Source: Dokdonella sp. (lineage in GTDB: Bacteria; Pseudomonadota; Gammaproteobacteria; Xanthomonadales; Rhodanobacteraceae). From it: a stretch of DNA of 64,000 nt. Of the stretch, positions 54,053-62,268 are shown piece after piece (the stretch's first letter is position 1; the number at the start of each line of letters is the position of its first letter). The notes under the pieces are model-generated. The model was not told the origin of the DNA, did no database searches, and saw only the letters and a program-made list of their open reading frames with translations. Made by a program: the position numbers and the translations under genes. The stretch lies in NCBI RefSeq assembly GCF_019634815.1, contig NZ_JAHCAP010000021.1, positions 1-64,000 of the forward strand, read 5' to 3'.

Positions 54053-55774
54053 ATGTTGCGCAAAAGGATGCTTGGTTGCCTGCTGCTCGCCGGTTCTCTG
54101 GCGATCGCTGCCTGCGGCAAGAAGGAGACGCCGGCCGAAATGTCCGCGGCCGCAGATGCCGGCCCATTGAGCTATGTCCCGGCTGACACGCCTTACGTGT
54201 TCGCCAATCCCGAACCGATGCCCGAGGCGATGATCAATCGCTGGCGTGAGCAGGCGCAGCAGATGTGGCCGTTGCTGATGCCAATGCTCGACGACGTCAT
54301 CGCCAAGGCCGGCAACGAAGAACCCAAGGTCAAGGCGCTGCTCAAGGCCTTCGTCGACGAAATCCGCGAGCGCAAGACGCCCGAGCAATGGGCGGAAATC
54401 GGCCTCGGCCCCAAGCTGCGTTCGGCGATCTACGGCGTCGGCCTGTTGCCGGTGCTGCGTCTGGAATTGACCAATGTCGACGGCTTCAAGGCCGCGCTTG
54501 GCCGTATCGAAAAGGCATCGGGGATGAGTTTGGGCACGGCACGCGTGGGCGAGCAGGACGTGCGCACCTTCGACATCGAAGACCATCTCGGCCTGATCGC
54601 CTTCGAAGGCAGCCATCTGGTGGTCACGCTCGTGCCCAAGTCAGCCGACGAGGCGCTCAAGCGCCGCATGCTGGGCCTGGATCGCCCGGCCGAGTCGATC
54701 GCATCGAGTGGCGCATTCGCCGCCTTCGACAAGGCGCAGGGTTACTTGCCATACGGCAGCGGCTGGCTCGACAGCCGACGCGCGGTCGCCTTGCTCGCCG
54801 ATCCGCAGGCAGGTGCTGCAGCACCCCAAGCCGCGGACGCAGCCTGTCGCAGCGAGTACGACGCCCTTGCCGCGAAGATGCCGCGCCTGTCTTTCGGCTA
54901 CACCCGGCTCGAAGGCGACGTCATGGACATGCGCATGCGCCTTGAGCTCGAACCGGCGCTGGCCAAGGCGCTGGTCGATCTGGGCAGCGCCGTACCGGGC
55001 AAGGCCAGCGCGGATGCACTCATCGACTTCGGTTTCGGCGCGCCCGTGCTCAAGGCGCGCGACTTCCTCGTTGCACAGGCCGATCTGGTTGCCAAGGCGC
55101 CGTTCCAGTGCAAGGAACTGGCTTCACTCAATGCCGAATTCGCCAAACTCAAAACCGGGATCGACAAGACCCTGCCGCCGCCGCTCGCCGATCTCACCGG
55201 TGCACGCTTGACCATCAACCAGCTGGTGATCCCGAGCAACGCCCCGCCGATGCCAACCGACGTTTCCGGCAGCTTGCTGGTGGGCAGCAACAATCCGATG
55301 TTCCTCGTCGGCCTCGCGCAGTTGAGCGCGCCGCCGCTGCAGAAGCTCCAGCTCGCTCCCGATGGCAAGCCGGTTGCGCTGCCGTCCGAGCTGCTTGGCG
55401 CGGTCGCTGCCAAGTACGAGGCGCAGGCAGCGATGGGACCGAAAACGCTGGGCGTTGCCATCGGCAAGCCTGCCATCGCCACGCTCTCGGCAGCGGTGAT
55501 GCAGGCGCCTGCCGCCGATGGCACGATCCTGAGTTTCGATGCCAGCGGCCGCCTGTACGCCCTGATGGGTGAGCTGTTCAACAACCCCACCATCAGCGCC
55601 GCGCTCCCGCCTGATCAGAAGACCACGCTCGAAGCCCAACGCCAGCTCTATACACTGTATGCGCAGTGGTTCAAGCACATCCACATGCGCATGGCATTCA
55701 CCACCAGCGGCGTCGAATTCTTCGAATCGATCGAGATGAATCCGATCGCGCCCGCGGCGCAGGTCGCGCAGTAG
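54053..55774 (+). CDS. large lipoprotein of unknown function
   Basis: 573 aa. Signal peptide with lipobox LAIAAC (Cys21), then a mature chain that begins YVPADTPYVFANPEPMPEAM. This opening is typical of DUF3352-like lipoproteins that state a quantity per protein fold, with no catalytic motif. Long alpha/beta segments follow (LGLIAFEGSHLVVTLVPKS, PRLSFGYTRLEGDVMDMRMRLEL, ARLTINQLVIP) and a C-terminal MRMAFTTSGVEFFESIEMNP. Two Cys (AACRSEYDAL, PFQCKEL) could form a disulfide. ATG 54053 has GAGGA 8 bases upstream. Stands alone. Function not recognised. Confidence 0.78.
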   Translation: MLRKRMLGCLLLAGSLAIAACGKKETPAEMSAAADAGPLSYVPADTPYVFANPEPMPEAMINRWREQAQQMWPLLMPMLDDVIAKAGNEEPKVKALLKAFVDEIRERKTPEQWAEIGLGPKLRSAIYGVGLLPVLRLELTNVDGFKAALGRIEKASGMSLGTARVGEQDVRTFDIEDHLGLIAFEGSHLVVTLVPKSADEALKRRMLGLDRPAESIASSGAFAAFDKAQGYLPYGSGWLDSRRAVALLADPQAGAAAPQAADAACRSEYDALAAKMPRLSFGYTRLEGDVMDMRMRLELEPALAKALVDLGSAVPGKASADALIDFGFGAPVLKARDFLVAQADLVAKAPFQCKELASLNAEFAKLKTGIDKTLPPPLADLTGARLTINQLVIPSNAPPMPTDVSGSLLVGSNNPMFLVGLAQLSAPPLQKLQLAPDGKPVALPSELLGAVAAKYEAQAAMGPKTLGVAIGKPAIATLSAAVMQAPAADGTILSFDASGRLYALMGELFNNPTISAALPPDQKTTLEAQRQLYTLYAQWFKHIHMRMAFTTSGVEFFESIEMNPIAPAAQVAQ

Positions 55775-55836
55775 GTTTCCGCAAATCGCCGGCAGGCTCC
55801 GGGCAGTCCCGGACTTGCCGGCCCCCGCGATCCGCG

Positions 55837-56487
55837 TCAAGGCATGGCGCGCGCGGATTCGTAGAGTTCGCGGTCGCGCCGGTTGAGCTGCTCGAGGTGC
55901 GCGCGAAGCGCGGGCGTCAGTTCGTAACTGCCCGTTTCCAGATCATCATTGCGATTGACGTGCAGATGCGCGTCCACGTCGATCCCGGTGAGGCGCCAAA
56001 AGCGCGTGAGCGAGGCGGGCAAGTCTTCGACCAAACCGACGAAGTAGAAGTCACGCAGCGGAACCTGGCCAAGAAAACGCGCCATCACGTTTCGCATTCG
56101 CGGCAGCGCGGCGAAATCGGCCAAGGACAATTTCCGCTCGATCAGCGCACGGCAATCGGGATTGCGCAAGTCGGGCTGGCGTTGCCAGTAGTGGTAGTGG
56201 CTTGCCACGCGTTGGACCGGATCGCGCAGCCAGGTCACGAAACGTGCGCGGCCGCCCAGAAAGGCGTACTTGTCGGCCACGAAGTGACCGTGGACACAGG
56301 CATACGGCGCCAACGCAGCGGACTTGCCCGCCGCTGTCCGCAAATCAGCCCGAATCCTGCGCCACCGGTGCCCCGGTGCCAGCGGTCGATCGGCGTAATC
56401 GAGCAGCAGCTGCGCGCCGAAGTGCTGATGCAGGACCTCGCGGAAACTGCTGCCGGCGGCCTTGGGCACATGCACGGAAATCAGCAT
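55837..56487 (-). CDS. sulfotransferase family protein
   Basis: 216 aa. N-terminal PAPS loop VHVPKAAGSSFREVLHQHF (5'-phosphosulfate site) and RFVTWLRDPVQRVASHYHYWQ (3'-phosphate site), the Sulfotransfer_2 pattern. It would transfer sulfate to a glycan or small molecule. ATG 56487 overlaps the upstream methyltransferase gene by 7 bases, so the two are a unit that may decorate one substrate (inference). No PAPS synthesis genes are in the window. Confidence 0.82.
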   Translation of the reverse strand: MLISVHVPKAAGSSFREVLHQHFGAQLLLDYADRPLAPGHRWRRIRADLRTAAGKSAALAPYACVHGHFVADKYAFLGGRARFVTWLRDPVQRVASHYHYWQRQPDLRNPDCRALIERKLSLADFAALPRMRNVMARFLGQVPLRDFYFVGLVEDLPASLTRFWRLTGIDVDAHLHVNRNDDLETGSYELTPALRAHLEQLNRRDRELYESARAMP

Positions 56488-57410
56488 GGATTGTTCCGGT
56501 CGGACGCCCGACGTGTTTCCGTCACGTTCGCCGCGCGCGTCACATACCAACGCCGTCCGTGCCAGCCCGGTCCCGCGGAGAAATCATCCCAGGCATCAAG
56601 CACCCGCAAGCCCGAATGACGCAGCAACACGCGCGCCAATTCGGCCTCGGGCATGGGATGCATCTCGAACACCGTGCCTCGTCTCCATACCAGGCGTCGC
56701 AACATGTTCAAGGCCAGGGTGGGCAAACTGCCGAAAAAGCGCCCGCGCCAACTCGCATCAACTCCGTTGACGAACTGGAATACCGCCACGCCCCCCGGCG
56801 CCAGCACACGGAAGAACTCGCCCACGTAGCCGAGCGCCAGAGGCGCAGGAATGTGCTGCAAGGTGATGTGCGAGAAAACGAAGTCGACGCTAGAGTCGGC
56901 AATGCCGCTCAAATGCGTCGCCGGGTTGACGCGGAATTCGACGTTGCCGAGATCGGCATTGAGGCGTTTGGCCGCGGCGATCATGCTGGCCGAAACGTCG
57001 ATGCCGATCACGCGCTGGAAATGTGGCGCCAGCGCGCGCGTGAGGCGCCCCACGCCACAACCGAAATCCAGCGCCAGCGCCCGCAACTGCGGCAGGCCAC
57101 GTGCCGCCGCCGCGGCAAGCTGGGTTTCGATCTCCAGCTTGCCGGTGGCGAAGAACTCGTCGGCCTGCCAGCGCCCGCCACGCTTGTCCGGATCGGACAA
57201 CACCGCCCAAAATGGATCGTCTTCGCCGAGCCGCTCCCAGACGCGCCGCAGCTGCCCGAATCCGGAGTCGGCACGCGCGGCCCGGGAACCGTTCGAATCC
57301 GGAATCGCATCGTCACGCGGCTGCTGGCGGTGTCGTTGCTCGCCGTTTCGATTCCCGCTGGCCAAGTCCCGCTTCCCGCCTTTTTCAGGTCTCGACCAAT
57401 TCGACGCCAT
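56481..57410 (-). CDS. SAM-dependent methyltransferase
   Basis: About 309 aa. Methyltransferase domain with motif I ALDFGCGVGRLTRALAP, IGIDVSASMIAAAKRL and DFVFSHITLQHI, then FRVLAPGGVAVFQFV and a ~70-aa C-terminal part. RVWERLGEDDPFWAVLSDPDKRGGRW before the domain occurs in glycan-cluster methyltransferases. The first ~50 residues are encoded by a palindromic repeat (57283-57378) and are low-complexity basic, so the true start is uncertain: ATG 57410 overlaps pilU by 26 bases, TTG 57365 lies 20 bases after pilU with GGGAAGCGGGA upstream, and CTG at about 57254 is possible. Confidence 0.78.
   Translation of the reverse strand: MASNWSRPEKGGKRDLASGNRNGEQRHRQQPRDDAIPDSNGSRAARADSGFGQLRRVWERLGEDDPFWAVLSDPDKRGGRWQADEFFATGKLEIETQLAAAAARGLPQLRALALDFGCGVGRLTRALAPHFQRVIGIDVSASMIAAAKRLNADLGNVEFRVNPATHLSGIADSSVDFVFSHITLQHIPAPLALGYVGEFFRVLAPGGVAVFQFVNGVDASWRGRFFGSLPTLALNMLRRLVWRRGTVFEMHPMPEAELARVLLRHSGLRVLDAWDDFSAGPGWHGRRWYVTRAANVTETRRASDRNNPC
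57283..57378. repeat. second palindromic GGAATC/GATTCC element
   Basis: Left arm 57283-57306 (CGGGAACCG ... CCGGAATC) and right arm 57350-57378 (GATTCCCGC ... GCTTCCCG) are diverged inverted copies with a 43-base spacer. Ends match those of the element at 26399-26483 (GGGA at one end, GGAATC/GATTCC at the inner end). It lies directly at the 5' end of the methyltransferase gene, next to the pilU stop. Confidence 0.55.
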
Positions 57411-58512
57411 CCAGACCCTGACTGAGCGAATGGGCGTCACCGCCCTGCGCCAGCTTGATCTTCAGGCGCACCTCGTTGGCCGAATCGGCGTGGCGCAAGG
57501 CGTCCTCGTAGCTGATTTCACCAGCCTGATACAGCTCGAACAGGCTCTGGTCGAAGGTCTTCATGCCAAGGTTGGTGGATTCCTTCATCACGTCCTTGAT
57601 CTTGTGGATCTCGCCCTGGCGGATGTAGTCCTGCACCAGCGGCGTGCCCAGCAGGACTTCCATCGCCACGCGCCGCGCCTTGCCGTCGGGCGTGGGAATG
57701 AGCTGCTGCGCGACCACGCCCTTGAGGTTGAGCGAGAGATCCATGAACAACTGCTCGCGGCGGTCCTCGGCAAAGAAGTGAATGATGCGATCCATCGCCT
57801 GGTTGGCGTTGTTCGCATGCAGCGTGCACAGGCACAGATGGCCGGTTTCCGAGAAGTTGATCGCGTGCTCCATCGTCTCGCGCGTGCGCACCTCACCGAT
57901 CATGATCACGTCGGGCGCCTGGCGCAGGGTGTTCTTGAGTGCGTTTTCCCAACTGTCGGTATCGATGCCCAGCTCGCGCTGGGTGACAATGCAGCCCTGG
58001 TGGGTGTGCACGTATTCGATCGGATCCTCGATCGAAATGATGTGACCGGTCGAGTTCTGGTTGCGATAGCCGATCATCGCTGCCAGCGAAGTCGACTTGC
58101 CGGTGCCGGTGGCGCCGACGAAGATGATGATGCCGCGCTTGGTCATCGCCAGCGACTTGATGATCGGCGGCAGCGACAGCTCCTCGATGGTCGGGATCTT
58201 GGTCTCGATGCGGCGCAGCACCATGCCGACGCAATTGCGCTGGTAGAAGCAGGAGACACGGAAGCGGCCGACGCCGGTCACCGAGATCGCGAACTGGCAC
58301 TCGTGGGTCTTTTCGAACTCCTCGCGCTGCGAGGGCGTCATCACGTTGAGCACCATGTCGCGCGACTGCTGCGGCGTGAGCGGGTTCTGCGTGATCGGCC
58401 CGATCCGGCCATTGACCTTGATCGACGGCGCGACACCCGCGGTGATGAACAAGTCCGACGCCTTCTTGTGCGTCATCAGCTTGAGATACGAGGTGAAATC
58501 AACGCTGCTCAT
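57385..58512 (-). CDS. pilU: type IV pilus retraction ATPase PilU
   Basis: 375 aa. PilT/PilU-type hexameric ATPase: SDLFITAGVAPSIKVNGRI at the N-terminus, Walker A FVGATGTGKSTSLAAMIGYRN, Asp box IISIEDPIEYVHTHQGCIV, Walker B PDVIMIGEVRTRET and His box HLCLCTLHANNANQAMDRI. The C-terminal tail beyond the core (HADSANEVRLKIKLAQGGDA) matches PilU. pilT, normally just upstream, is not here; its place is taken by an acyltransferase gene. ATG 58512 has GGGGGAAGGG just upstream. Confidence 0.93.
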   Translation of the reverse strand: MSSVDFTSYLKLMTHKKASDLFITAGVAPSIKVNGRIGPITQNPLTPQQSRDMVLNVMTPSQREEFEKTHECQFAISVTGVGRFRVSCFYQRNCVGMVLRRIETKIPTIEELSLPPIIKSLAMTKRGIIIFVGATGTGKSTSLAAMIGYRNQNSTGHIISIEDPIEYVHTHQGCIVTQRELGIDTDSWENALKNTLRQAPDVIMIGEVRTRETMEHAINFSETGHLCLCTLHANNANQAMDRIIHFFAEDRREQLFMDLSLNLKGVVAQQLIPTPDGKARRVAMEVLLGTPLVQDYIRQGEIHKIKDVMKESTNLGMKTFDQSLFELYQAGEISYEDALRHADSANEVRLKIKLAQGGDAHSLSQGLDGVELVET

Positions 58513-58597
58513 GACCCTTCCCCCGCCAGCCTCCACGCCGGCATTCGTGGGCAGTGTACACCTGCGCGATGCCGATGCTGCGGGCGTGGCGCACAGT

Positions 58598-59761
58598 TCA
58601 ATCCAACCTCACGGCACAAGGCGCCGCCGCGTTCGAGGCGACGCCGGAACTTGCTGCATCGCGGTGGTAATTGCCGCGCAAACGCAGGAACGGCCGCTCG
58701 ACGCAGGCGTAGCTGAGCGCCGACACCATCAGCGTGATCGGCAGGGCGATCAGCGCGGTGTTGAGCAGCGCATCAAGCTCGTAGCCGCCAGTGAAGGTCT
58801 GCGGCAGGCCCAGCCGCAGCAGCGACCAGATCACCACGAAATGCAACAGGTAGATCGAATAAGACACCTCGCCGATCCGCGCCAGCAGGCGTGACCAGCC
58901 GCCGACTGCGGCATTGGCGCAGGCGACGTAGCCGAGCAGAAACGCGGTCCACAGGCCGCCTTCGACCGTCGGCACGAGGATTTTCCACGCCGGCGTGGTT
59001 GGCCAGCCGCCGAGCGCGTTGAAACCCCACAGCGCCGCCAGGATCGCCGCCAGCGCCAGCGCGGCAAGCAGGGCGCCGGCACGCGGCGACATGGGCCATT
59101 GCCGCCAGCACCATGCGGCCCACATGCCGAGCAGGAACTGGTCGAGGCGACCCAGTATCTGCAGGTAGCTGATGTCGCGTGCATTGCCACCGGCAACCAC
59201 CGCGGCCAGCCGCAGCAGCAGCAGCACGCCGATGAAGCCCGCCAGCTGGCGCAGCCAGCCACGTGCAAGCACCGCCACCAGCAGCGGAAACACCAGATAG
59301 AACTGCCATTCGATCGCAATCGTCCACAACATGCTGGTGAATGGCGGCGCGACGAAGGCGCCCGCCTCGTTGCCGAACGCGAACAGGCTGGTTGCCACGG
59401 CCGCAAGGCTGAAATTCTGTGGCGCAGCGGCAATGCCTGCGAACAACACCAGCAGGAACAAGGGATAGGTACGCAGCAACCGGTTGCGGATGAAGCCGAC
59501 CCAGTTCACGCCGCCTTCGAGCGCGCCCACCGTGAGAATGAACCCCGACAGGACCATGAACAGCGCCACCGCGGTATGGCCCTCGGCGAGCGCGGCAAGC
59601 AGCGGGTTGGCGGGTTGCAGCCAGTGGTCGGTGGCGAAGTCGCGGCCAAACCGCGCCTGATACGAGAACACATGCAGACCGTGGTAGAACACGATGAGCA
59701 GCGCGGCAAACGCGCGCAGATGATCGACGGCCGGCAGGTAGCGGATGTTGGGGCTGCGCAT
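58598..59761 (-). CDS. membrane acyltransferase, family 3
   Basis: 387 aa with about ten membrane helices. N-terminal YLPAVDHLRAFAALLIVFYHGLHVF carries the active-site-type RAxAxxxVxxxH pattern. FMVLSGFILTVG and RNRLLRTYPLFLLVLF follow, then RIGEVSYSIYLLHFVV and YACVERPFLRLR at the end. These enzymes O-acetylate or succinylate exported glycans at the membrane. ATG 59761 is the frame start. Lies between lptG and pilU, 65 bases after the acyltransferase stop-side neighbour; regulation unknown. Confidence 0.88.
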   Translation of the reverse strand: MRSPNIRYLPAVDHLRAFAALLIVFYHGLHVFSYQARFGRDFATDHWLQPANPLLAALAEGHTAVALFMVLSGFILTVGALEGGVNWVGFIRNRLLRTYPLFLLVLFAGIAAAPQNFSLAAVATSLFAFGNEAGAFVAPPFTSMLWTIAIEWQFYLVFPLLVAVLARGWLRQLAGFIGVLLLLRLAAVVAGGNARDISYLQILGRLDQFLLGMWAAWCWRQWPMSPRAGALLAALALAAILAALWGFNALGGWPTTPAWKILVPTVEGGLWTAFLLGYVACANAAVGGWSRLLARIGEVSYSIYLLHFVVIWSLLRLGLPQTFTGGYELDALLNTALIALPITLMVSALSYACVERPFLRLRGNYHRDAASSGVASNAAAPCAVRLD

Positions 59762-59826
59762 GGGCTCGCGAGGTGGAAGTTCGCGCGACTATACCCCAGC
59801 CAGGCCACCCCGCCGGCGTGCGTGGT

Positions 59827-60969
59827 TCAGGCGCGGCGGCGAAAATACGCCGCTGCAGCGGCGATCAGCAACAAGGGCGGCAGCAGGTTGGCCAGGGCCG
59901 GCGCCACGTCGTAAACCGTGGCCAGGTTGATCACCGAGCGCTGCAGCAGGAAGAATCCGAGCGCGAGCAACACGCCGAGAAACAGGCGCTTGGACAGGCC
60001 GCCGCTGCGCAGCGCGCCAAATGCAAATGGCAGGGCGCAGAAGGTCGGTACCAGGATCGACAGCGGGTAGAACACCCGTTGCCACCACATGCCGCGGAAC
60101 ATCGATGCATCCTGGCGGTTGCGCGTGAGTGCGTCGATGTTCCGGCCAAGCTCGCGCAATGCCATGTAGCGCGGCTTGACGATGCTGGTCGAGAGCAGGG
60201 TCGGATCCAGCTGCGAATCCCATTTCGTGCTGGCCTCGGTGCTGCTGCTGGCGCCATCCACGCCGAAGCGGGTGCGCCGGACCTGCTCGAAAGCCCAGGC
60301 ATGATCGGAATGGCGCGCGCGCTTGGCGAACGAAAGGGCAATGAGGCGGCCGTCGGCATCGAACTCGAACACGCGCACGCCATCGAGTTCGACCTGGTCC
60401 GCGCTGCCCTGCACATGCGCGGTGCGCGCGCCGATCACGGTTTCGCCATCGCGCGCCCACAGCATGCCGCGGGTCAGGGCGACATCCCTCGACTTGGCCG
60501 CGAGCAGCACCTGTTGGGCGCGGCGCTCGCCCCAGGGACCGAGCGTTTCGCCCAGCACAATCACCCCCGCCGTGAGCGCGGCGATCGTCACCACCACCGA
60601 AGCACAGATGCGCAGCTTGGACAGACCTGCCGCCCGCAAAGCGGTCAGCTCGCCGGTGCTGGCGAGTCCGCCCAGACCGAGCAGGCTGCCGATCAGCGCC
60701 GCATAACCGAACATCTCGTAAAAACGGCGCGGCACCGTGCAGACCACGTAGAGCACGGCGCGTCCCAAGGTGTAGCCCTGTTGGCCGACATCATCGAGTT
60801 CGCCCACCAGCGTACGCAGCGCATCGATGCCGACGATCACCACCCAGGCCAAGGCCACTGCGCCCAGTACCGCGGCTGCGACCAGCCGATCGACGCGTTT
60901 CCATTGCAGCCAGGACAGCGGACGACGCATCGCGGCACCGACCTCGGCATTGATCGCATGCGCGGTCAT
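59827..60969 (-). CDS. lptG: LPS export ABC transporter permease LptG
   Basis: 380 aa. YjgP/YjgQ family permease: six membrane helices (three at each end: VDRLVAAAVLGAVALAWVVIV, GYAALIGSLLGLGGLASTGEL, LFLGVLLALGFFLLQRSVINL) around a beta-jellyroll periplasmic domain (~135-270). With LptF and LptB it extracts LPS from the inner membrane. ATG 60969 overlaps the lptF stop as ATGA. Confidence 0.93.
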   Translation of the reverse strand: MTAHAINAEVGAAMRRPLSWLQWKRVDRLVAAAVLGAVALAWVVIVGIDALRTLVGELDDVGQQGYTLGRAVLYVVCTVPRRFYEMFGYAALIGSLLGLGGLASTGELTALRAAGLSKLRICASVVVTIAALTAGVIVLGETLGPWGERRAQQVLLAAKSRDVALTRGMLWARDGETVIGARTAHVQGSADQVELDGVRVFEFDADGRLIALSFAKRARHSDHAWAFEQVRRTRFGVDGASSSTEASTKWDSQLDPTLLSTSIVKPRYMALRELGRNIDALTRNRQDASMFRGMWWQRVFYPLSILVPTFCALPFAFGALRSGGLSKRLFLGVLLALGFFLLQRSVINLATVYDVAPALANLLPPLLLIAAAAAYFRRRA

Positions 60970-62114
60970 TGCGCCACCTTTGTCGCAGGCACGCGAAAGC
61001 GCTGGCTGCTCCAGATCAACCACAGGGCGACCACCAGAAACAGCGCATGCGCCCACCACAGGCCCAAGCCGGGTGCGAGTCGGCCCGCGCCGATCCACGT
61101 GCGGCCGAGCAAGAGCAGGTTGTAGTAGATGAACCAGGCCAGCAAAGCGAGCAGGATGCGTGCGTAACGTGGCTCGCGCGGGCTCGAACGCGACAGCGGC
61201 AGGGCAAGCAAGCTCAGCACCAGCAGCGACAGCGGCGCCGCCAGTCGCCAGTGCAACTCGGCGCGCATCACCGGATCGTCGGGCGTTTGCCACAAACGAG
61301 TGCTTGGCGCGTGGCGCTTGTCTGCCGCCTCGTCATCCTCCACGGGGGCATCGGGCAGGCGGATGTCATTGCGCTTGAAACGCATCAGGCGGAAATCGTC
61401 CTCCCCGAGCTTGCCTTCGACGCGAAAGCCGTCTTCGAGCGCGATGTAGCGACCCGCGCCATCGGCATCGTGATAGAGGAAACCGCTGCTTGCCGTGATC
61501 ACGTCGATGCGGGTTTTGCCGGTATCCGCATCGGGACGTTCGCTTTCGATGAACAGGCGTTTGAACTGCGCGCCGTCGGCCGACATCTCGCCGACGTAGA
61601 TCGTGCCCTCGCGCCCCGGCAATTCGACGAAACGCCCCGCTTCCAGACCCGCAACGAGCAAGGAACGGCTGGCTTGGGTGAGCAGGTCCTGCGCCTTGCG
61701 CTCGGCTGCGGGACCGAGCCAGAACGCCACCAGCGCAAGCGCGACCATCAACGGCAGCACCAGCCACAGCAGCGGCCAGAGTCGGTCACTCACGCCCAGA
61801 CCCGACGACTGCAGCACGGCCATCTCGCTGTCGCGCCACAGCCGGCCATAACCGAGCAGGATGCCCATCAGCACCGCCAGCGGGACCAGGATCGGCAGGG
61901 TGTTGATCGTCTGCAGGCTGACCAGGCTGAGCAGCAGTTCGGCGGGCACGCGCCCGCGCGCGACCTTGCCGAGCATCTCGGTGAAGGCACCTCCCACCAT
62001 GATCAGCAGCAGCACTGCAAGTGCGGCTGCGATGCCGAAAGCGACCTCGCGCAGCAGGTAGCGATCGACGATGCGCAGCTGGAATGGGCTTTGCCTTAGA
62101 CTATTGGGCTTCAT
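60966..62114 (-). CDS. lptF: LPS export ABC transporter permease LptF
   Basis: 382 aa, same fold as LptG: IVDRYLLREVAFGIAAALAVLLLIMVGGAF at the start, LPILVPLAVLMGILLGYGRLWRDSEMAVLQSSGLG (the conserved EMxxxxxxG loop), a periplasmic domain with a charged insert (APVEDDEAADKRHAPSTR) and ELHWRLAAPLSLLVLSLLALPLSRSSPREPRYARILLAL near the end. ATG 62114 is chosen because the protein aligns from there. A minus-strand TACAAT (62219-62224) may be its -10 box. Divergent from pepA, as in E. coli and Pseudomonas. Confidence 0.94.
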   Translation of the reverse strand: MKPNSLRQSPFQLRIVDRYLLREVAFGIAAALAVLLLIMVGGAFTEMLGKVARGRVPAELLLSLVSLQTINTLPILVPLAVLMGILLGYGRLWRDSEMAVLQSSGLGVSDRLWPLLWLVLPLMVALALVAFWLGPAAERKAQDLLTQASRSLLVAGLEAGRFVELPGREGTIYVGEMSADGAQFKRLFIESERPDADTGKTRIDVITASSGFLYHDADGAGRYIALEDGFRVEGKLGEDDFRLMRFKRNDIRLPDAPVEDDEAADKRHAPSTRLWQTPDDPVMRAELHWRLAAPLSLLVLSLLALPLSRSSPREPRYARILLALLAWFIYYNLLLLGRTWIGAGRLAPGLGLWWAHALFLVVALWLIWSSQRFRVPATKVAQ

Positions 62115-62268
62115 GCGCAGACTCGGGAACCACGCGGCACGCAGGTGATTCATGCCGCTGCGTCCGCCAGACCCGCGGCGACCAGTCCCGCTCCGGCGGG
62201 CAATGACGATCGAGCCGCATTGTAACCGTGTCGGCGCCTTCACATCCCTCAGCTTGCCGGAACCTTCG

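Noticed and set aside
57254..57410. The methyltransferase N-terminal ~50 residues as a signal peptide or DNA-binding tail.
   Set aside because: They are encoded by a palindromic repeat next to the pilU stop and have no hydrophobic core or helical pattern, so they are probably not translated or not functional.
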